Shown in pieces: positions 1-8,466 of a stretch of DNA of 64,000 bases; the first letter of the stretch is position 1; each line of letters starts with the position of its first letter. This stretch comes from Novosphingobium profundi (GTDB lineage Bacteria > Pseudomonadota > Alphaproteobacteria > Sphingomonadales > Sphingomonadaceae). Made by a program: the position numbers and the translations under genes. The notes beneath the pieces were generated by a model that was not told where the DNA came from, made no database searches, and worked only from the letters and a program-made list of their open reading frames with translations. The DNA is taken from assembly GCF_020524485.1 (NCBI RefSeq), contig NZ_JAIVLF010000005.1, forward strand, positions 372,001 to 436,000, written 5' to 3'.

Positions 1-1101
1 CTTGAAGATGAGGTCGTAGAGACGCCCGGCGTCACCCGAGCCCAGCTTGTCCTTGGTGAAGTCGGTCGGGCGGATCGCCTCGTGGGCTTCCTGCGCGTTC
101 TTCGCCTTGGTCTCGTAGTGGCGCGGCTTGTCGGGCAGGAAGTGGCCATCATAGCGGTCTGCAACGGCCTTGCGGCAGTCCTGGATCGCGCTCGGGTCCA
201 TCTGCACGCCGTCGGTACGCATGTAGGTGATCGCGCCCTGCTCGTAGAGCCCCTGCGCCACGCGCATGGTCTGGCTGGCCGAGAAGCCGAGCTTGCGCGC
301 GGCTTCCTGCTGCAGGGTCGAGGTGGTAAACGGCGGCTGCGGGTTGCGGCGGTGCGGCTTGGTCTCGACGTTCTCGACCTTGAAGGCCCCGCTCTCGACC
401 GCGGCCTTGGCGCGCATCGCAACGCCCTCATCGCCGAGCGACAGGCGGTCGAGCTTCTCACCCTCGAACTGCACGAGCTTGGCGGTAAAGTCCGTGCCAT
501 CGTGCGCCATGAGCGCAGCGACCGACCAGTATTCCTGCGGCTTGAACGCCTCGATCTCGCGCTCACGGTCCACGATCAGGCGCAGCGCCACCGACTGCAC
601 GCGGCCCGCCGACTTGGCGCCGGGCAGCTTGCGCCAGAGCACCGGCGAGAGCGTGAAACCGAACAGGTAGTCAAGCGCACGGCGCGCGAGGTAGGCGTCG
701 ATCAGGTCCTGGTCGAGCTCGCGCGGCTCTTGCATCGCCTTGGTGACGGTGGCCTTGGTGATCGCGTTGAAGGTGACGCGCTCCACCTCCTTGGGCAGCG
801 CGCGGCGCTTCTTGAGAAGCTCCAGCACGTGCCAGGAAATGGCCTCGCCTTCGCGATCAGGGTCAGTCGCGAGAATCAGGCGGTCGGCTTCCTTTGCCGC
901 ATCGGTGATCGCGCGGACCTGCTTCTGCTTGTCGCCATAAAGCTCCCAGTCCATCTCGAAGCCCTCGTCCGGGCGGACCGAGCCGTCCTTGGGCGGCAGG
1001 TCGCGGACGTGGCCGTAGCTGGCGAGCACCTTGTAGTCCTTGCCGAGATACTTCTCGATGGTTTTGGCCTTGGCGGGTGACTCGACGATAACAAGCTGCA
1101 T
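1..1101 (-). CDS. topA: DNA topoisomerase I (type IA), N-terminal 367 residues
   Basis: This enzyme relaxes negatively supercoiled DNA by single-strand passage through a covalent 5'-phosphotyrosine intermediate in the cytoplasm. The frame starts with ATG at 1101 and runs off the left window edge, so only the N-terminal part is present. The Toprim domain shows VESPAKAKTI (residues 6-15) and the acidic metal site ATDPDREGE (78-86). The catalytic tyrosine is Y293 in ITYMRTDG, and FTTSTLQQEA (258-267) is a typical topoisomerase I motif. The frame is intact throughout. The zinc-finger C-terminus is outside the window. The promoter side (1102-1281) contains a long alternating purine-pyrimidine tract, described separately. 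dprA lies directly upstream on the same strand, a common topA neighbour. Confidence 0.97.
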   Translation of the reverse strand, partial: MQLVIVESPAKAKTIEKYLGKDYKVLASYGHVRDLPPKDGSVRPDEGFEMDWELYGDKQKQVRAITDAAKEADRLILATDPDREGEAISWHVLELLKKRRALPKEVERVTFNAITKATVTKAMQEPRELDQDLIDAYLARRALDYLFGFTLSPVLWRKLPGAKSAGRVQSVALRLIVDREREIEAFKPQEYWSVAALMAHDGTDFTAKLVQFEGEKLDRLSLGDEGVAMRAKAAVESGAFKVENVETKPHRRNPQPPFTTSTLQQEAARKLGFSASQTMRVAQGLYEQGAITYMRTDGVQMDPSAIQDCRKAVADRYDGHFLPDKPRHYETKAKNAQEAHEAIRPTDFTKDKLGSGDAGRLYDLIFK

Positions 1102-1124
1102 TTCAGACTTTCTAGTATGCCCCT

Positions 1125-1168
1125 CACGTGCGTGCGCATGCACATACACGTGTATGTGTGTACGCATA
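1125..1168. other. 44-bp alternating purine-pyrimidine tract with central 18-bp palindrome
   Basis: Every position from 1125 to 1168 alternates pyrimidine and purine without a break, mostly CA/TG, CG and TA steps. This is the sequence type that can flip to left-handed Z-DNA under negative supercoiling. Inside it, 1141-1158 (CACATACACGTGTATGTG) is a perfect palindrome. It begins 23 bp upstream of the topA start codon. A regulatory role is inference. Confidence 0.75.
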
Positions 1169-1281
1169 GGGTGGGAATCGGATGAACCGTTCGTCAAGCA
1201 CCAATGCGTGACGGCGCGATGGCAAAGGTGGGGATGGCAGGGCCTGCGAACAAGGTTCCGGTGCGCAGCAGAGCCACCGAC

Positions 1282-2433
1282 TTACCCCGCAAGACTGACC
1301 CGGCCTGCGGCATGGCGGGTCAGGCGCCCGGCCAGTTCGAGTTCGAGCAAGGCCAGTTGCACCGCCGACGGGCTTGCCCCGGTCTGGCGAATGAGTTCAT
1401 CGACGCCAACCGGCGCGGTGGTGAGAAGATCGGCGATTTCGGCGGGACTGTCATCCACCGGCGCGATTTCTTCGCAGACGTCCCAGTCCTCGCCCTCCTC
1501 GCGGAAGGTGGAGCGCGGGGACGTGCCGTCGAAGGCGGTGATCAGTTCGCGTACGTCCTCGACCGACTGGACCAGCACCGCCCCGTCGCGGATGAGACCG
1601 TTGCAGCCGTGGGCGCGCGGATCGAGCGGGGAACCGGGGATCGCCATGACCTCGCGCCCCATCTCGCCTGCCAGCCGCGCGGTGATGAGCGAGCCGGACT
1701 TGGGCGCGGCCTCGACCACAAGCGTGCCTGCGCAAAGCCCGGCGATGATGCGATTACGGGCCGGAAAATGGCGCGCCAGCGGCTCGGTGCCGCAGGGCTG
1801 TTCGGCAAGCAGCAGGCCTTTCTCCGCAACCTCGGCCTGAAGTGCCTCGTGCTCGGGAGGATAGGCGATGTCGATACCACTCGCGATCACGCCCACGGTC
1901 GCGCCGCCCGCTGCAAGCGCACCCTGGTGCGCGGCCCCGTCAATGCCCCGAGCAAGCCCCGAGACGACGGTGAAACCTGCCTGCGCCAGACCATAGGCGA
2001 AGTCGCGCGACAGCCGCACCGCGGCGGCCGAAGCGTTGCGCGCGCCGACCATGGCAACGCTGGGGCGATGCATGAGCGACAGATCGCCAAGGCAGGTCAG
2101 GATCGGCGGCGCCCCGCTCCCCTGCGCGAGCAATGGGGGATAGTCCGGCGAATCGTGGAAGAGATAGCGCGCACCAAGCTTGCGCATCGCGCTCGTCTCG
2201 CCATCGATCCGCTTGACCGGGGAGGCAGTGTAGCGCTTGCCGCCCTTCCCCGCGAGATCGGGCAACGCCTCAAGCGCGGCGACAGCGCAGCCAAAGCGGC
2301 CCAGAAGCTGGCGGTAGCTGACCGGCCCGACATTGGGCGAGCGCAGCAGGCGGATGCGCGCGAAGGCTTCCTCCTGGCTCAGTTGCAGTCGTTCTTTCCC
2401 GACCGTGCCCGCAGGCTCCTTCGCCTCGTCCAT
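1282..2433 (-). CDS. dprA: DNA processing protein DprA
   Basis: DprA loads RecA onto incoming single-stranded DNA during natural transformation. The 383-residue protein has the extended Rossmann core with VAMVGARNAS (127-135), SGLARGIDGAAHQGAL (158-173), the phosphate-binding FPARNRIIAGL (223-233) and EAAPKSGSLITA (241-252), and the GSPLDPRAHGCNGLIRDGA segment (267-285). The last ~55 residues form a predicted winged-helix (DML1-like) domain. Length and motif order match complete family members. It starts 19 nt after the plsY stop and probably shares its transcript, with topA further downstream. The family assignment is firm; whether this organism is transformable cannot be told from here. Confidence 0.95.
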   Translation of the reverse strand: MDEAKEPAGTVGKERLQLSQEEAFARIRLLRSPNVGPVSYRQLLGRFGCAVAALEALPDLAGKGGKRYTASPVKRIDGETSAMRKLGARYLFHDSPDYPPLLAQGSGAPPILTCLGDLSLMHRPSVAMVGARNASAAAVRLSRDFAYGLAQAGFTVVSGLARGIDGAAHQGALAAGGATVGVIASGIDIAYPPEHEALQAEVAEKGLLLAEQPCGTEPLARHFPARNRIIAGLCAGTLVVEAAPKSGSLITARLAGEMGREVMAIPGSPLDPRAHGCNGLIRDGAVLVQSVEDVRELITAFDGTSPRSTFREEGEDWDVCEEIAPVDDSPAEIADLLTTAPVGVDELIRQTGASPSAVQLALLELELAGRLTRHAAGRVSLAG

Positions 2434-2452
2434 TCGCCCCCGCCGATACGTT

Positions 2453-3034
2453 CTACTTCTTGCTGCCCACCCTGGGTTCGGTCCCCGCGATCAGGCGCCC
2501 GATATTGGCACGATGCTGGAAGAGGACGACAAGGGCAATAACCCCAAGCACCATCGCGGCCTCGTTCTGACCGACAAGGTAGGCGACGAGCGGCGCGATG
2601 ACCGCCGCACTCATCCCCGCGACCGAGGAAATACGCACCACAGCAAGCAGGCCAATCCACGCAACCGCATAGGCAAGGCCAATGGGCCAGGCGTAGGCAA
2701 AGGCGATGCCCGCCGTCGTCGCCACGCCCTTGCCGCCCTTGAACTTGAGCCAGATGGGGAAGCAATGGCCGAAGAAGGCGCCGAGCGCGGCCAGCCAGGT
2801 CCACTCCGGCCAGAGCAGCGACGTCATCGCCACCGCCGCCAGGCCCTTGGCGAGGTCAAGCAGAAGGGTTGCAGCGGCGAGCTTCTTGTTGCCCGTGCGC
2901 AAGACATTGGTCGCCCCGATATTGCCCGAGCCGATGGAACGCAGATCGTCCATCCCGGCAAGCTGGGTGAGCATGAGACCGAAGGGCACCGAGCCGAAGC
3001 CGTAGCCGACAAGAAGAGCAAGAATCCAATCCAT
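2453..3034 (-). CDS. plsY: Acyl-phosphate:glycerol-3-phosphate acyltransferase PlsY
   Basis: PlsY is the inner-membrane enzyme that transfers an acyl group from acyl-phosphate to glycerol-3-phosphate, the first step of phospholipid synthesis. The 193-residue product is strongly hydrophobic with several membrane helices. It carries the family motifs SIGSGNIGATN (33-43), GHCFPIWLKFKGGKGVAT (89-106) and a C-terminal HRANIGRLIAGTE. The start at 3034 (MDWILALL) fits the usual family length and puts the first helix at the N-terminus; the frame is open about 33 codons further but that part is arginine/glutamine-rich and unlike the family. It precedes dprA by 19 nt and is divergent from murI. Confidence 0.95.
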   Translation of the reverse strand: MDWILALLVGYGFGSVPFGLMLTQLAGMDDLRSIGSGNIGATNVLRTGNKKLAAATLLLDLAKGLAAVAMTSLLWPEWTWLAALGAFFGHCFPIWLKFKGGKGVATTAGIAFAYAWPIGLAYAVAWIGLLAVVRISSVAGMSAAVIAPLVAYLVGQNEAAMVLGVIALVVLFQHRANIGRLIAGTEPRVGSKK

Positions 3035-3195
3035 GGCGCGCCCCATAGCCCGATTGGAAGGCAAGGCGAAGACATCTTGCGCGCGCAACTGCCGCGCTGG
3101 TGCGACCAGTTGCCGCTTCCCGCGTTGCGACATGCGCGCTATCGCGGCTAACTGGAGCTTGGCTCAAGGCAGCCTAGTGGGCTCAAGGCAAGGTG

Positions 3196-4041
3196 ATGGC
3201 AGGCGAAATTCTCGAAGCGGACACGGTGAAGGCGGATATCGGAGGGCTCGACGCAGCCGCACCCGTGCTGCTGTTCGATTCGGGTGTGGGCGGTCTCACC
3301 GTCCTTGACGAGGTGCGCCGACTCCTGCCCGAGGCTCCGATCCTCTACGCCGCCGACACCGCCGGCCTGCCCTATGGCACCAAGACCGAAGCGCAGATCG
3401 CCGCGCGCGTGGCGGGCCTCCTTGGCCGCATGGCCGAGCGCTTTCGCCCCCGGCTCATCTGCATTGCCTGCAACACCGCCTCCACGATCGCTTTGGGCAT
3501 GGTGCGCGAAGTCCTCGAAACGCCCATCGTCGGCACCGTCCCCGCGATAAAGCCGGCCGCCGCGATGACGCAAAGCGGGGTGATCGGCCTCCTCGGCACC
3601 CAGGCGACGATCCGGCAGGGCTATGTCGACCGGCTCGAGCGCGAGTTTGCCGCCGACCAGCAGCTCCTGCGCCACGGCGCGCCGGAACTGGTCGATGCCG
3701 CCGAAGCCAAGCTGCGCGGCGAAAGCGTCGATCCCGCCGCCATTTCGCGCGCGGTGGAGGCCCTGCGCGCCATGCCCGGCGGCGCGCGGATCGACACGGT
3801 GGTGCTGGCCTGCACCCATTTCCCGCTTCTGGAACCTGAACTTTCCAACGCCTTCGGGCCCGATGTGCGCTTCGTCCACGGCGCTGAGGGGATCGCGCGG
3901 CAGGTCGCACGGCTGACCCAGGGACAGGCCTTTGCCCGCCGCGCGCCCGACCGCGCGCTCTTCACCGGAGATCCCGTAGCTGCGCGCGCCTACACCACTG
4001 CCCTTGCCCGCTTCGGGCTCGCGAGCATCGAACACTTCTGA
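3196..4041 (+). CDS. murI: Glutamate racemase
   Basis: MurI interconverts L- and D-glutamate, supplying D-Glu for peptidoglycan, using two cysteines as acid/base without a cofactor. The 281-residue product shows DSGVGGLTV (28-36), the first catalytic cysteine C92 in ACNTAST and the second, C206, in VLACTHFPLLEP. GTG (3193) and ATG (3196) are adjacent in the same frame; ATG is taken. The first ~22 residues before the core are an extension of the usual N-terminus, so translation could start slightly later. It is divergent from plsY with ~160 bp between them. Downstream lies the palindromic region in front of hemA. Confidence 0.95.
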   Translation: MAGEILEADTVKADIGGLDAAAPVLLFDSGVGGLTVLDEVRRLLPEAPILYAADTAGLPYGTKTEAQIAARVAGLLGRMAERFRPRLICIACNTASTIALGMVREVLETPIVGTVPAIKPAAAMTQSGVIGLLGTQATIRQGYVDRLEREFAADQQLLRHGAPELVDAAEAKLRGESVDPAAISRAVEALRAMPGGARIDTVVLACTHFPLLEPELSNAFGPDVRFVHGAEGIARQVARLTQGQAFARRAPDRALFTGDPVAARAYTTALARFGLASIEHF

Positions 4042-4402
4042 CACCGCCCTGAGCGCCCTTCAGATTGAAACTCCTTGCAAACCTTGATGGCGATCAATGT
4101 TTGCAAGTCGCCGCGCGGCAATAGGCACAGTCACGCAGAGAGCCACAGAAGCTTTCGCAAATCGGGAGAAAACCGGCATCACGGCTAGGACAAGGCGTCC
4201 ACTTCCGTACAAAGTCGATACGTCTATATGGGACAACGTTCTGGTCATGGACCAAGGGATAATGTATTGGCCCGCGATACGGGGTAGAGTTCGTCTTTCC
4301 ATGGGAAAGTCCCGAAAGGACTGGACCGGGGGACGGATAGAGGCAAAGGTTAAGCCGGCGCAGAGCAAAAGGCATGACGGCGTAGAGCAGGACAAGGCTT
4401 TC
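4042..4402. other. murI-hemA intergenic region holding the hemA control region
   Basis: This 361-bp stretch has no gene I can support. The frame of hemA stays open through part of it, but that segment has no resemblance to the enzyme family. It contains the nested palindrome/FNR-type site at 4074-4107. It is therefore read as a regulatory 5' region of hemA. Two AT-richer patches (around 4120 and 4225) could hold -10 elements, but neither gives a convincing promoter pair. Confidence 0.6.
4074..4107. promoter_or_regulatory. FNR/FixK-type site inside a 34-bp inverted repeat upstream of hemA
   Basis: TTGAT (4084-4088), GGCG, ATCAA (4093-4097) is a perfect match to the FNR/FnrL/FixK consensus TTGAT-N4-ATCAA. 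It is embedded in a larger inverted repeat with the same centre: CTTGCAAAC at 4074-4082 and GTTTGCAAG at 4099-4107, with one unpaired position on each side between the two palindromes. In Rhodobacter, FnrL is known to control hemA through such a site. Oxygen control here is an inference from the match. The site lies 296 bp before the hemA start codon. Confidence 0.7.
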
Positions 4403-5617
4403 GTGAACTACGATCAGATTTTCGACCAGGCGATCGATCGCCTTCACTCCGAAGGTCGCTATCGCGTCTTCATCGATATCCTGCGCAACAAGGGGGCCTA
4501 CCCCAACGCCCGCTGCTTTGCCGGGCACAATGGCCCCAAGCCGATCACGGTGTGGTGCTCGAACGACTACCTTGCCATGGGCCAGCACCCCAAGGTGATC
4601 GAGGCCATGGAAGAGGCGCTGCACGACGTGGGCGCGGGCTCGGGCGGCACGCGCAACATCGGCGGCAACACCCACTACCATATCGAGCTGGAATCCGAGC
4701 TGGCCGACCTGCATGGCAAGGAAGGCGCGCTGCTCTTCACCTCGGGCTACGTCTCGAACGATGCGACGCTTTCCACGCTCGCCAAACTGCTGCCGGGCTG
4801 CGTGATCTTCTCGGACGAGCTGAACCACGCGAGCATGATCGCTGGCATCCGCAACGCAGGCTGCCCCAAGAAGATCTTCCGCCACAACGACCTTGAACAC
4901 CTCGAGGAACTGCTGGCCGAGACCGACCCGGCCCTGCCCAAGCTGATCGCGTTCGAATCGGTCTATTCGATGGACGCCGACGTCGCCCCGATCCACGAGA
5001 TCTGCGACCTTGCCGAAAAGTACAACGCGCTGACCTACATCGATGAGGTTCACGCGGTGGGCATGTACGGCCCGCGCGGCGGCGGCATCACCGACCGCGA
5101 CAAAGCCGCGCACCGCATCGACATCATCGAGGGCACGCTGGGCAAGGCTTTCGGCGTCATGGGCGGCTACATCGCCGCCGACCAGAAAATCATCGACTGC
5201 ATCCGCTCATATGCGCCGGGCTTCATCTTCACGACCTCGCTCTCACCGGTGCTGGTCGCGGGCGTGCTCGCCTCGGTGAAGCACCTCAAGAGTTCGAGCG
5301 TCGAGCGCGAGGCGCAGCAGAAGTCGGCCGCGATGATGAAAGCCAAGTTCCGCGAGGCAGGTCTTCCGGTCATGAACTCGACCACACACATCGTGCCGCT
5401 GATGGTGGGCGATCCGGTCAAGGCCAAGAAGATCAGCGACATCCTGCTCGCCGAGTACGGCGCCTACGTGCAGCCGATCAATTTCCCGACCGTACCGCGC
5501 GGCAAGGAGCGCCTGCGCTTCACGCCGGGTCCTGCACACACCGAGGCGATGATGGACGACCTCACCCGCGCTCTGGTCGAGATCTGGGAACGCCTGGAGA
5601 TGCGCAAGGCCGCCTGA
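4403..5617 (+). CDS. hemA: 5-aminolevulinate synthase
   Basis: This PLP enzyme condenses glycine and succinyl-CoA to 5-aminolevulinate, the first step of tetrapyrrole synthesis by the C4 (Shemin) route of alphaproteobacteria. The GTG at 4403 ([10 protein letters not shown]) gives 404 residues, the normal family length. It also puts the PLP lysine at K248 in EGTLGKAFG, the number known from Rhodobacter capsulatus ALAS. AAGG lies a few bases upstream of the GTG. Other family features are [23 protein letters not shown] and FTTSLSP. The frame is open for 102 more codons upstream, but that part overlaps the FNR-type palindrome and does not look like protein. Expression may respond to oxygen through that site. 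Confidence 0.95.
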   Translation: MNYDQIFDQAIDRLHSEGRYRVFIDILRNKGAYPNARCFAGHNGPKPITVWCSNDYLAMGQHPKVIEAMEEALHDVGAGSGGTRNIGGNTHYHIELESELADLHGKEGALLFTSGYVSNDATLSTLAKLLPGCVIFSDELNHASMIAGIRNAGCPKKIFRHNDLEHLEELLAETDPALPKLIAFESVYSMDADVAPIHEICDLAEKYNALTYIDEVHAVGMYGPRGGGITDRDKAAHRIDIIEGTLGKAFGVMGGYIAADQKIIDCIRSYAPGFIFTTSLSPVLVAGVLASVKHLKSSSVEREAQQKSAAMMKAKFREAGLPVMNSTTHIVPLMVGDPVKAKKISDILLAEYGAYVQPINFPTVPRGKERLRFTPGPAHTEAMMDDLTRALVEIWERLEMRKAA

Positions 5618-5773
5618 GCGCACCTGCGCCCCGGCCTTTCCCAGCAGAAAATTCCTTTTTGGCGCGGCTGGATAGCTTCCGGCCCGCCGCCCCCTTCCCT
5701 TATGCCCGCAAGGTCCCATCTAGAGGGTCACGCAAGGGCCGCACGTCTCGCGGCCCGTTGATCCGAGGACCCA

Positions 5774-6871
5774 ATGGCAAAAATCTTCGCGCCGATCACG
5801 CTGGGCGATCTCACCCTTTCCAACCGCATCGTCATCGCGCCTATGTGCCAGTACTCGGCACAGGATGGCTGCATGACCGACTGGCATGCGATGCACATCG
5901 GCCAGCTCGCGCAATCGGGCGCGGGCGCCTTCACCATCGAGGCCACCGCGGTCAGCCCGGAAGGGCGCATTACCTATGCCGACGTCGGCCTGTGGGACGA
6001 TGCGACCGAAGCCGCGATGGACAAGGTGCTGCAATCGGTGCGGCGCTGGTCGGACATGCCCATCGTCATCCAGCTCGGCCACGCGGGCCGCAAGGCCAGC
6101 TGCGAGAAGCCCTGGGACGGTGGCGGCCAGATCGCGCCTGACGCGGCAAACGGCTGGCAGACCGTCTCAGCCTCGGACATTCCCTTCGATGCCGACGACA
6201 ACGCCCCCACCGGCCTCGACGCCGCGGGCTTGGCGCGCCTTCGCGACGCCTTTGCCAACGCCGCCGTGCGCGCCGCGCGCCTTGGCATCGATGCCATCCA
6301 GCTTCACGGCGCGCACGGCTACCTGCTCCACCAGTTCCTCTCGCCCCTCTCCAACCACCGGACCGACCAATACGGCGGCAACCTCGAAAACCGCATGCGC
6401 TTCCCGCTTGAGGTCTTCGACGCCGTGCGCGCGGCCTTTCCGGCGCAAAAGCCTGTCACCATGCGCATCTCGGGCACCGACTGGGTCGAGGGTGGCTGGG
6501 ACATCGAGCAGTCCGTGGCGTTCTCGAAGGCATTGGAAGCGCGCGGGGTTGCGGCCATGCACATTTCCTCGGGCGGACTACACGTGGACCAGAAGATCCC
6601 TGTCGGCCCCAGCTACCAGGTTCCGCTCGCCCGCGCCGTCAAGGAGGCGGTGAACGTCCCTGTCATCGCGGTCGGCCTCATCACCGAGCCCGAACAGGCC
6701 GAAGCCATCGTCGCGACGGGCGATGCCGACATGATCGCGCTGGCGCGCACGGTTCTCTACGACCCGCGCTGGCCCTGGCACGCCGCCGCCGCGCTGGGTG
6801 CGCAAGTCAAGGCCGCGCCGCAGTACCTGCGCTGCCAGCCCCATCGCCTCAAGGACCTGTTCTCCACGTAA
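5774..6871 (+). CDS. NADH:flavin oxidoreductase, Old Yellow Enzyme family (YqjM/XenA class)
   Basis: This is a 365-residue FMN-dependent ene-reductase that reduces activated C=C bonds or nitro groups with NAD(P)H. The TIM-barrel starts with APITLGDLTLSNRIVIAPM and contains CQYSAQDG, the HGAHGYLLHQFLSP substrate/FMN segment and the HRTDQYGGNLENRMRF signature. The C-terminal part has the FMN phosphate-binding GLITEPEQAE and ADMIALAR. The CQYSA segment with its cysteine near FMN is typical of the thermophilic-like (YqjM) subgroup. GAGGAC precedes the ATG. It is followed by a strong bidirectional terminator shared with the convergent ornithine decarboxylase gene. The physiological substrate is unknown. 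Confidence 0.92.
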   Translation: MAKIFAPITLGDLTLSNRIVIAPMCQYSAQDGCMTDWHAMHIGQLAQSGAGAFTIEATAVSPEGRITYADVGLWDDATEAAMDKVLQSVRRWSDMPIVIQLGHAGRKASCEKPWDGGGQIAPDAANGWQTVSASDIPFDADDNAPTGLDAAGLARLRDAFANAAVRAARLGIDAIQLHGAHGYLLHQFLSPLSNHRTDQYGGNLENRMRFPLEVFDAVRAAFPAQKPVTMRISGTDWVEGGWDIEQSVAFSKALEARGVAAMHISSGGLHVDQKIPVGPSYQVPLARAVKEAVNVPVIAVGLITEPEQAEAIVATGDADMIALARTVLYDPRWPWHAAAALGAQVKAAPQYLRCQPHRLKDLFST

Positions 6872-6887
6872 GAGCCTGAGCCACACG

Positions 6888-6925
6888 AAAAGGCCCCCGG
6901 AACACATCGTTCCGGGGGCCTTTTT
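6888..6925. terminator. Bidirectional intrinsic terminator
   Basis: AAAAGGCCCCCGGAA (6888-6902) pairs with TTCCGGGGGCC (6910-6920) and is followed by TTTTT. A-runs and T-runs flank both sides, so it can stop the reductase transcript and, from the other strand, the ornithine decarboxylase transcript. Confidence 0.93.
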
Positions 6926-6947
6926 CATTCCGTTCGGAAGCGACGCC

Positions 6948-8177
6948 TCAGCGCAGCGAGACCACGTTGTCCGACACGCGCGGATCCGCACGCTCGCCGG
7001 TGTAGAGGCTGGCCATCGGCTCATCCTCGACAATGACGACTTCCGCGCCGCCAAAGCCGTTGAACGCGGTCTTCATCGCCGCGCCATAGGCGCCCAGCAT
7101 GCCGACCTCGATCCAGTCCCCCGCCTTGATGCCCGGGGGCAGCATGAAGGGGCCTTCCATGAAGTCGGCATCGTCGCAGGTGGGCCCGTAGAACGAGAAG
7201 GCTTCCAGTTCGGCCGCGTCCATCGCCGCATTGTCGTTGTCGACATCGCGCGGGATGTGGCGGACCGGGAAACGCCAGGCCACGTGCGCCGCGTCATAGA
7301 GCGCGCCGTACGCCCCGTCGTTGATGTACAGCTCTTCGCCGCGGCGCTTCTCGACCTTGACGATCAGCGAGTTGTACTCGGCCGACAGCGCACGGCCGGG
7401 TTCGCACCACAACTCCGCGTTGTAGGCAATCGGCATTGCCTCGAAGTGGCGGTGGATGATCGCGAAGTAGTCCTCGAGCGGCGGCGGTTCCATGCCCGGG
7501 TAGCTGGAGGGGAAGCCCCCGCCCACGTCGATCATGTCGATCACGACACCGGCATCAGCAATCGCCGCGCGCGCGCGCTCCAGCGCCTGGACGTAGGCAA
7601 ACGGCGTCATCGCCTGGCTGCCGACGTGGAAGCACACGCCCAGCCAGTCCGCGACCTGACGGGTCGACTGGAGCAGCTGGCCCGCATCGACAAGGTCGAC
7701 ACCGAACTTGGAGGCGAGGCTGAGCTCGGAATATTCCGAGGAGACACGCAGACGCACGCACAGGCGCAGATCCTTCGCGCGCACACCGTTCTCGTCGGTG
7801 GTCGCGGCCACGATCTTGTCGACCTCTTCCTGGGTATCCAGGCTGAAGGTGCGCACACCGTGCTTGAAATAGGCCTCGCGGATCGCGCTCGCCGTCTTCA
7901 CCGGGTGCATGAAGCACAGCGTCGCTTCGGGAAGCGTCGCGCGCACCATGCGCACTTCGGTGATGGAGGCCACGTCGTAATGCGTGATCCCGTTGTCCCA
8001 CAGGATCTGGATCAGATCGGGCGAGGGATTGGCCTTTACCGCATAGAGCGACTTGCCCGGAAACTTCGTAGCGAAGAATCGGGCCGCGCGCGCTGCAGCG
8101 TGCGGGCGGTTCAGGATAACGGGTTCGTCAGGCGCGATTTCGCGCGCTACGGCCGGTGCGTCGAGATGTTGGAGCAA
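6948..8177 (-). CDS. Ornithine decarboxylase (alanine-racemase fold, type III PLP decarboxylase)
   Basis: This enzyme decarboxylates L-ornithine to putrescine, the diamine that the two neighbouring polyamine enzymes extend. The 409-residue protein has the PLP lysine K48 in YAVKANP, HVGSQ (184-188), DVGGGFP (217-223), the phosphate-binding EPGRA (259-263) and the catalytic cysteine C334 in YGPTCDDAD, contributed across the dimer. All key residues are present. Some relatives also accept lysine, so a lysine/ornithine decarboxylase is possible. It is the last gene of the minus-strand polyamine locus but is separated from nspC by ~395 nt, which probably holds its own promoter and leader. It ends at the shared terminator. 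Confidence 0.93.
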   Translation of the reverse strand: MLQHLDAPAVAREIAPDEPVILNRPHAAARAARFFATKFPGKSLYAVKANPSPDLIQILWDNGITHYDVASITEVRMVRATLPEATLCFMHPVKTASAIREAYFKHGVRTFSLDTQEEVDKIVAATTDENGVRAKDLRLCVRLRVSSEYSELSLASKFGVDLVDAGQLLQSTRQVADWLGVCFHVGSQAMTPFAYVQALERARAAIADAGVVIDMIDVGGGFPSSYPGMEPPPLEDYFAIIHRHFEAMPIAYNAELWCEPGRALSAEYNSLIVKVEKRRGEELYINDGAYGALYDAAHVAWRFPVRHIPRDVDNDNAAMDAAELEAFSFYGPTCDDADFMEGPFMLPPGIKAGDWIEVGMLGAYGAAMKTAFNGFGGAEVVIVEDEPMASLYTGERADPRVSDNVVSLR

Positions 8178-8349
8178 TTCAAGGGACCCCCAGCGAAATT
8201 GTTAGCGACAAAGCTGCCTTGCGGTTTGGAAGTCCCCATGGGGCAGCGAGGGGCGGGATATAAGACTGATGCGCTGAATCGCAAGTGAAAAACCAAAGAT
8301 TTCACGAAACCGTCACAAATGTCGGTTCACACGTACGAGAGCTTGCCAA

Positions 8350-8421
8350 TCAGCCAAATTTTTCCTTTCCGTAACAACACGATGTTGCAGACCATCGATC
8401 CGCGCGGCGCCGCTCTCGCAT
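8350..8421 (-). CDS. Candidate 23-codon leader peptide upstream of ornithine decarboxylase
   Basis: A short frame starts with ATG at 8421 as MRERRRADRW and ends with CCYGKEKFG before TGA. GAGG lies just before the ATG. A -35 (TTAAGT, 8461-8466) and -10 (TGATAG, 8438-8443), 17 bp apart, would start the RNA about 10 nt upstream of it. It is strongly basic, with two adjacent cysteines near the end. The frame stays open upstream to 8565, but that part has no promoter or ribosome site that I can see. A translated regulatory peptide is inference from its position; no homologue is claimed. Confidence 0.4.
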   Translation of the reverse strand: MRERRRADRWSATSCCYGKEKFG

Positions 8422-8437
8422 GCGCCTCGAACCGACT

Positions 8438-8466
8438 CTATCAGCCGTTCCAAACGCAGAACTTAA
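8438..8466 (-). promoter_or_regulatory. Candidate promoter for the ornithine decarboxylase leader
   Basis: On the minus strand, TTAAGT (8461-8466) and TGATAG (8438-8443) are separated by 17 bp. The predicted RNA start near 8431 would place a very short 5' end before the leader ORF. The match is moderate. Confidence 0.35.

Noticed and set aside
1204..2541. A long plus-strand frame opposite dprA
   Set aside because: It is compositionally typical of antisense frames in GC-rich DNA; dprA on the other strand has all family motifs.
4097..4402. N-terminal extension of hemA from the first ATG at 4097
   Set aside because: It would begin inside the FNR-type palindrome, lacks family similarity and would shift the PLP lysine from its expected number; the GTG at 4403 gives the normal 404-residue enzyme.
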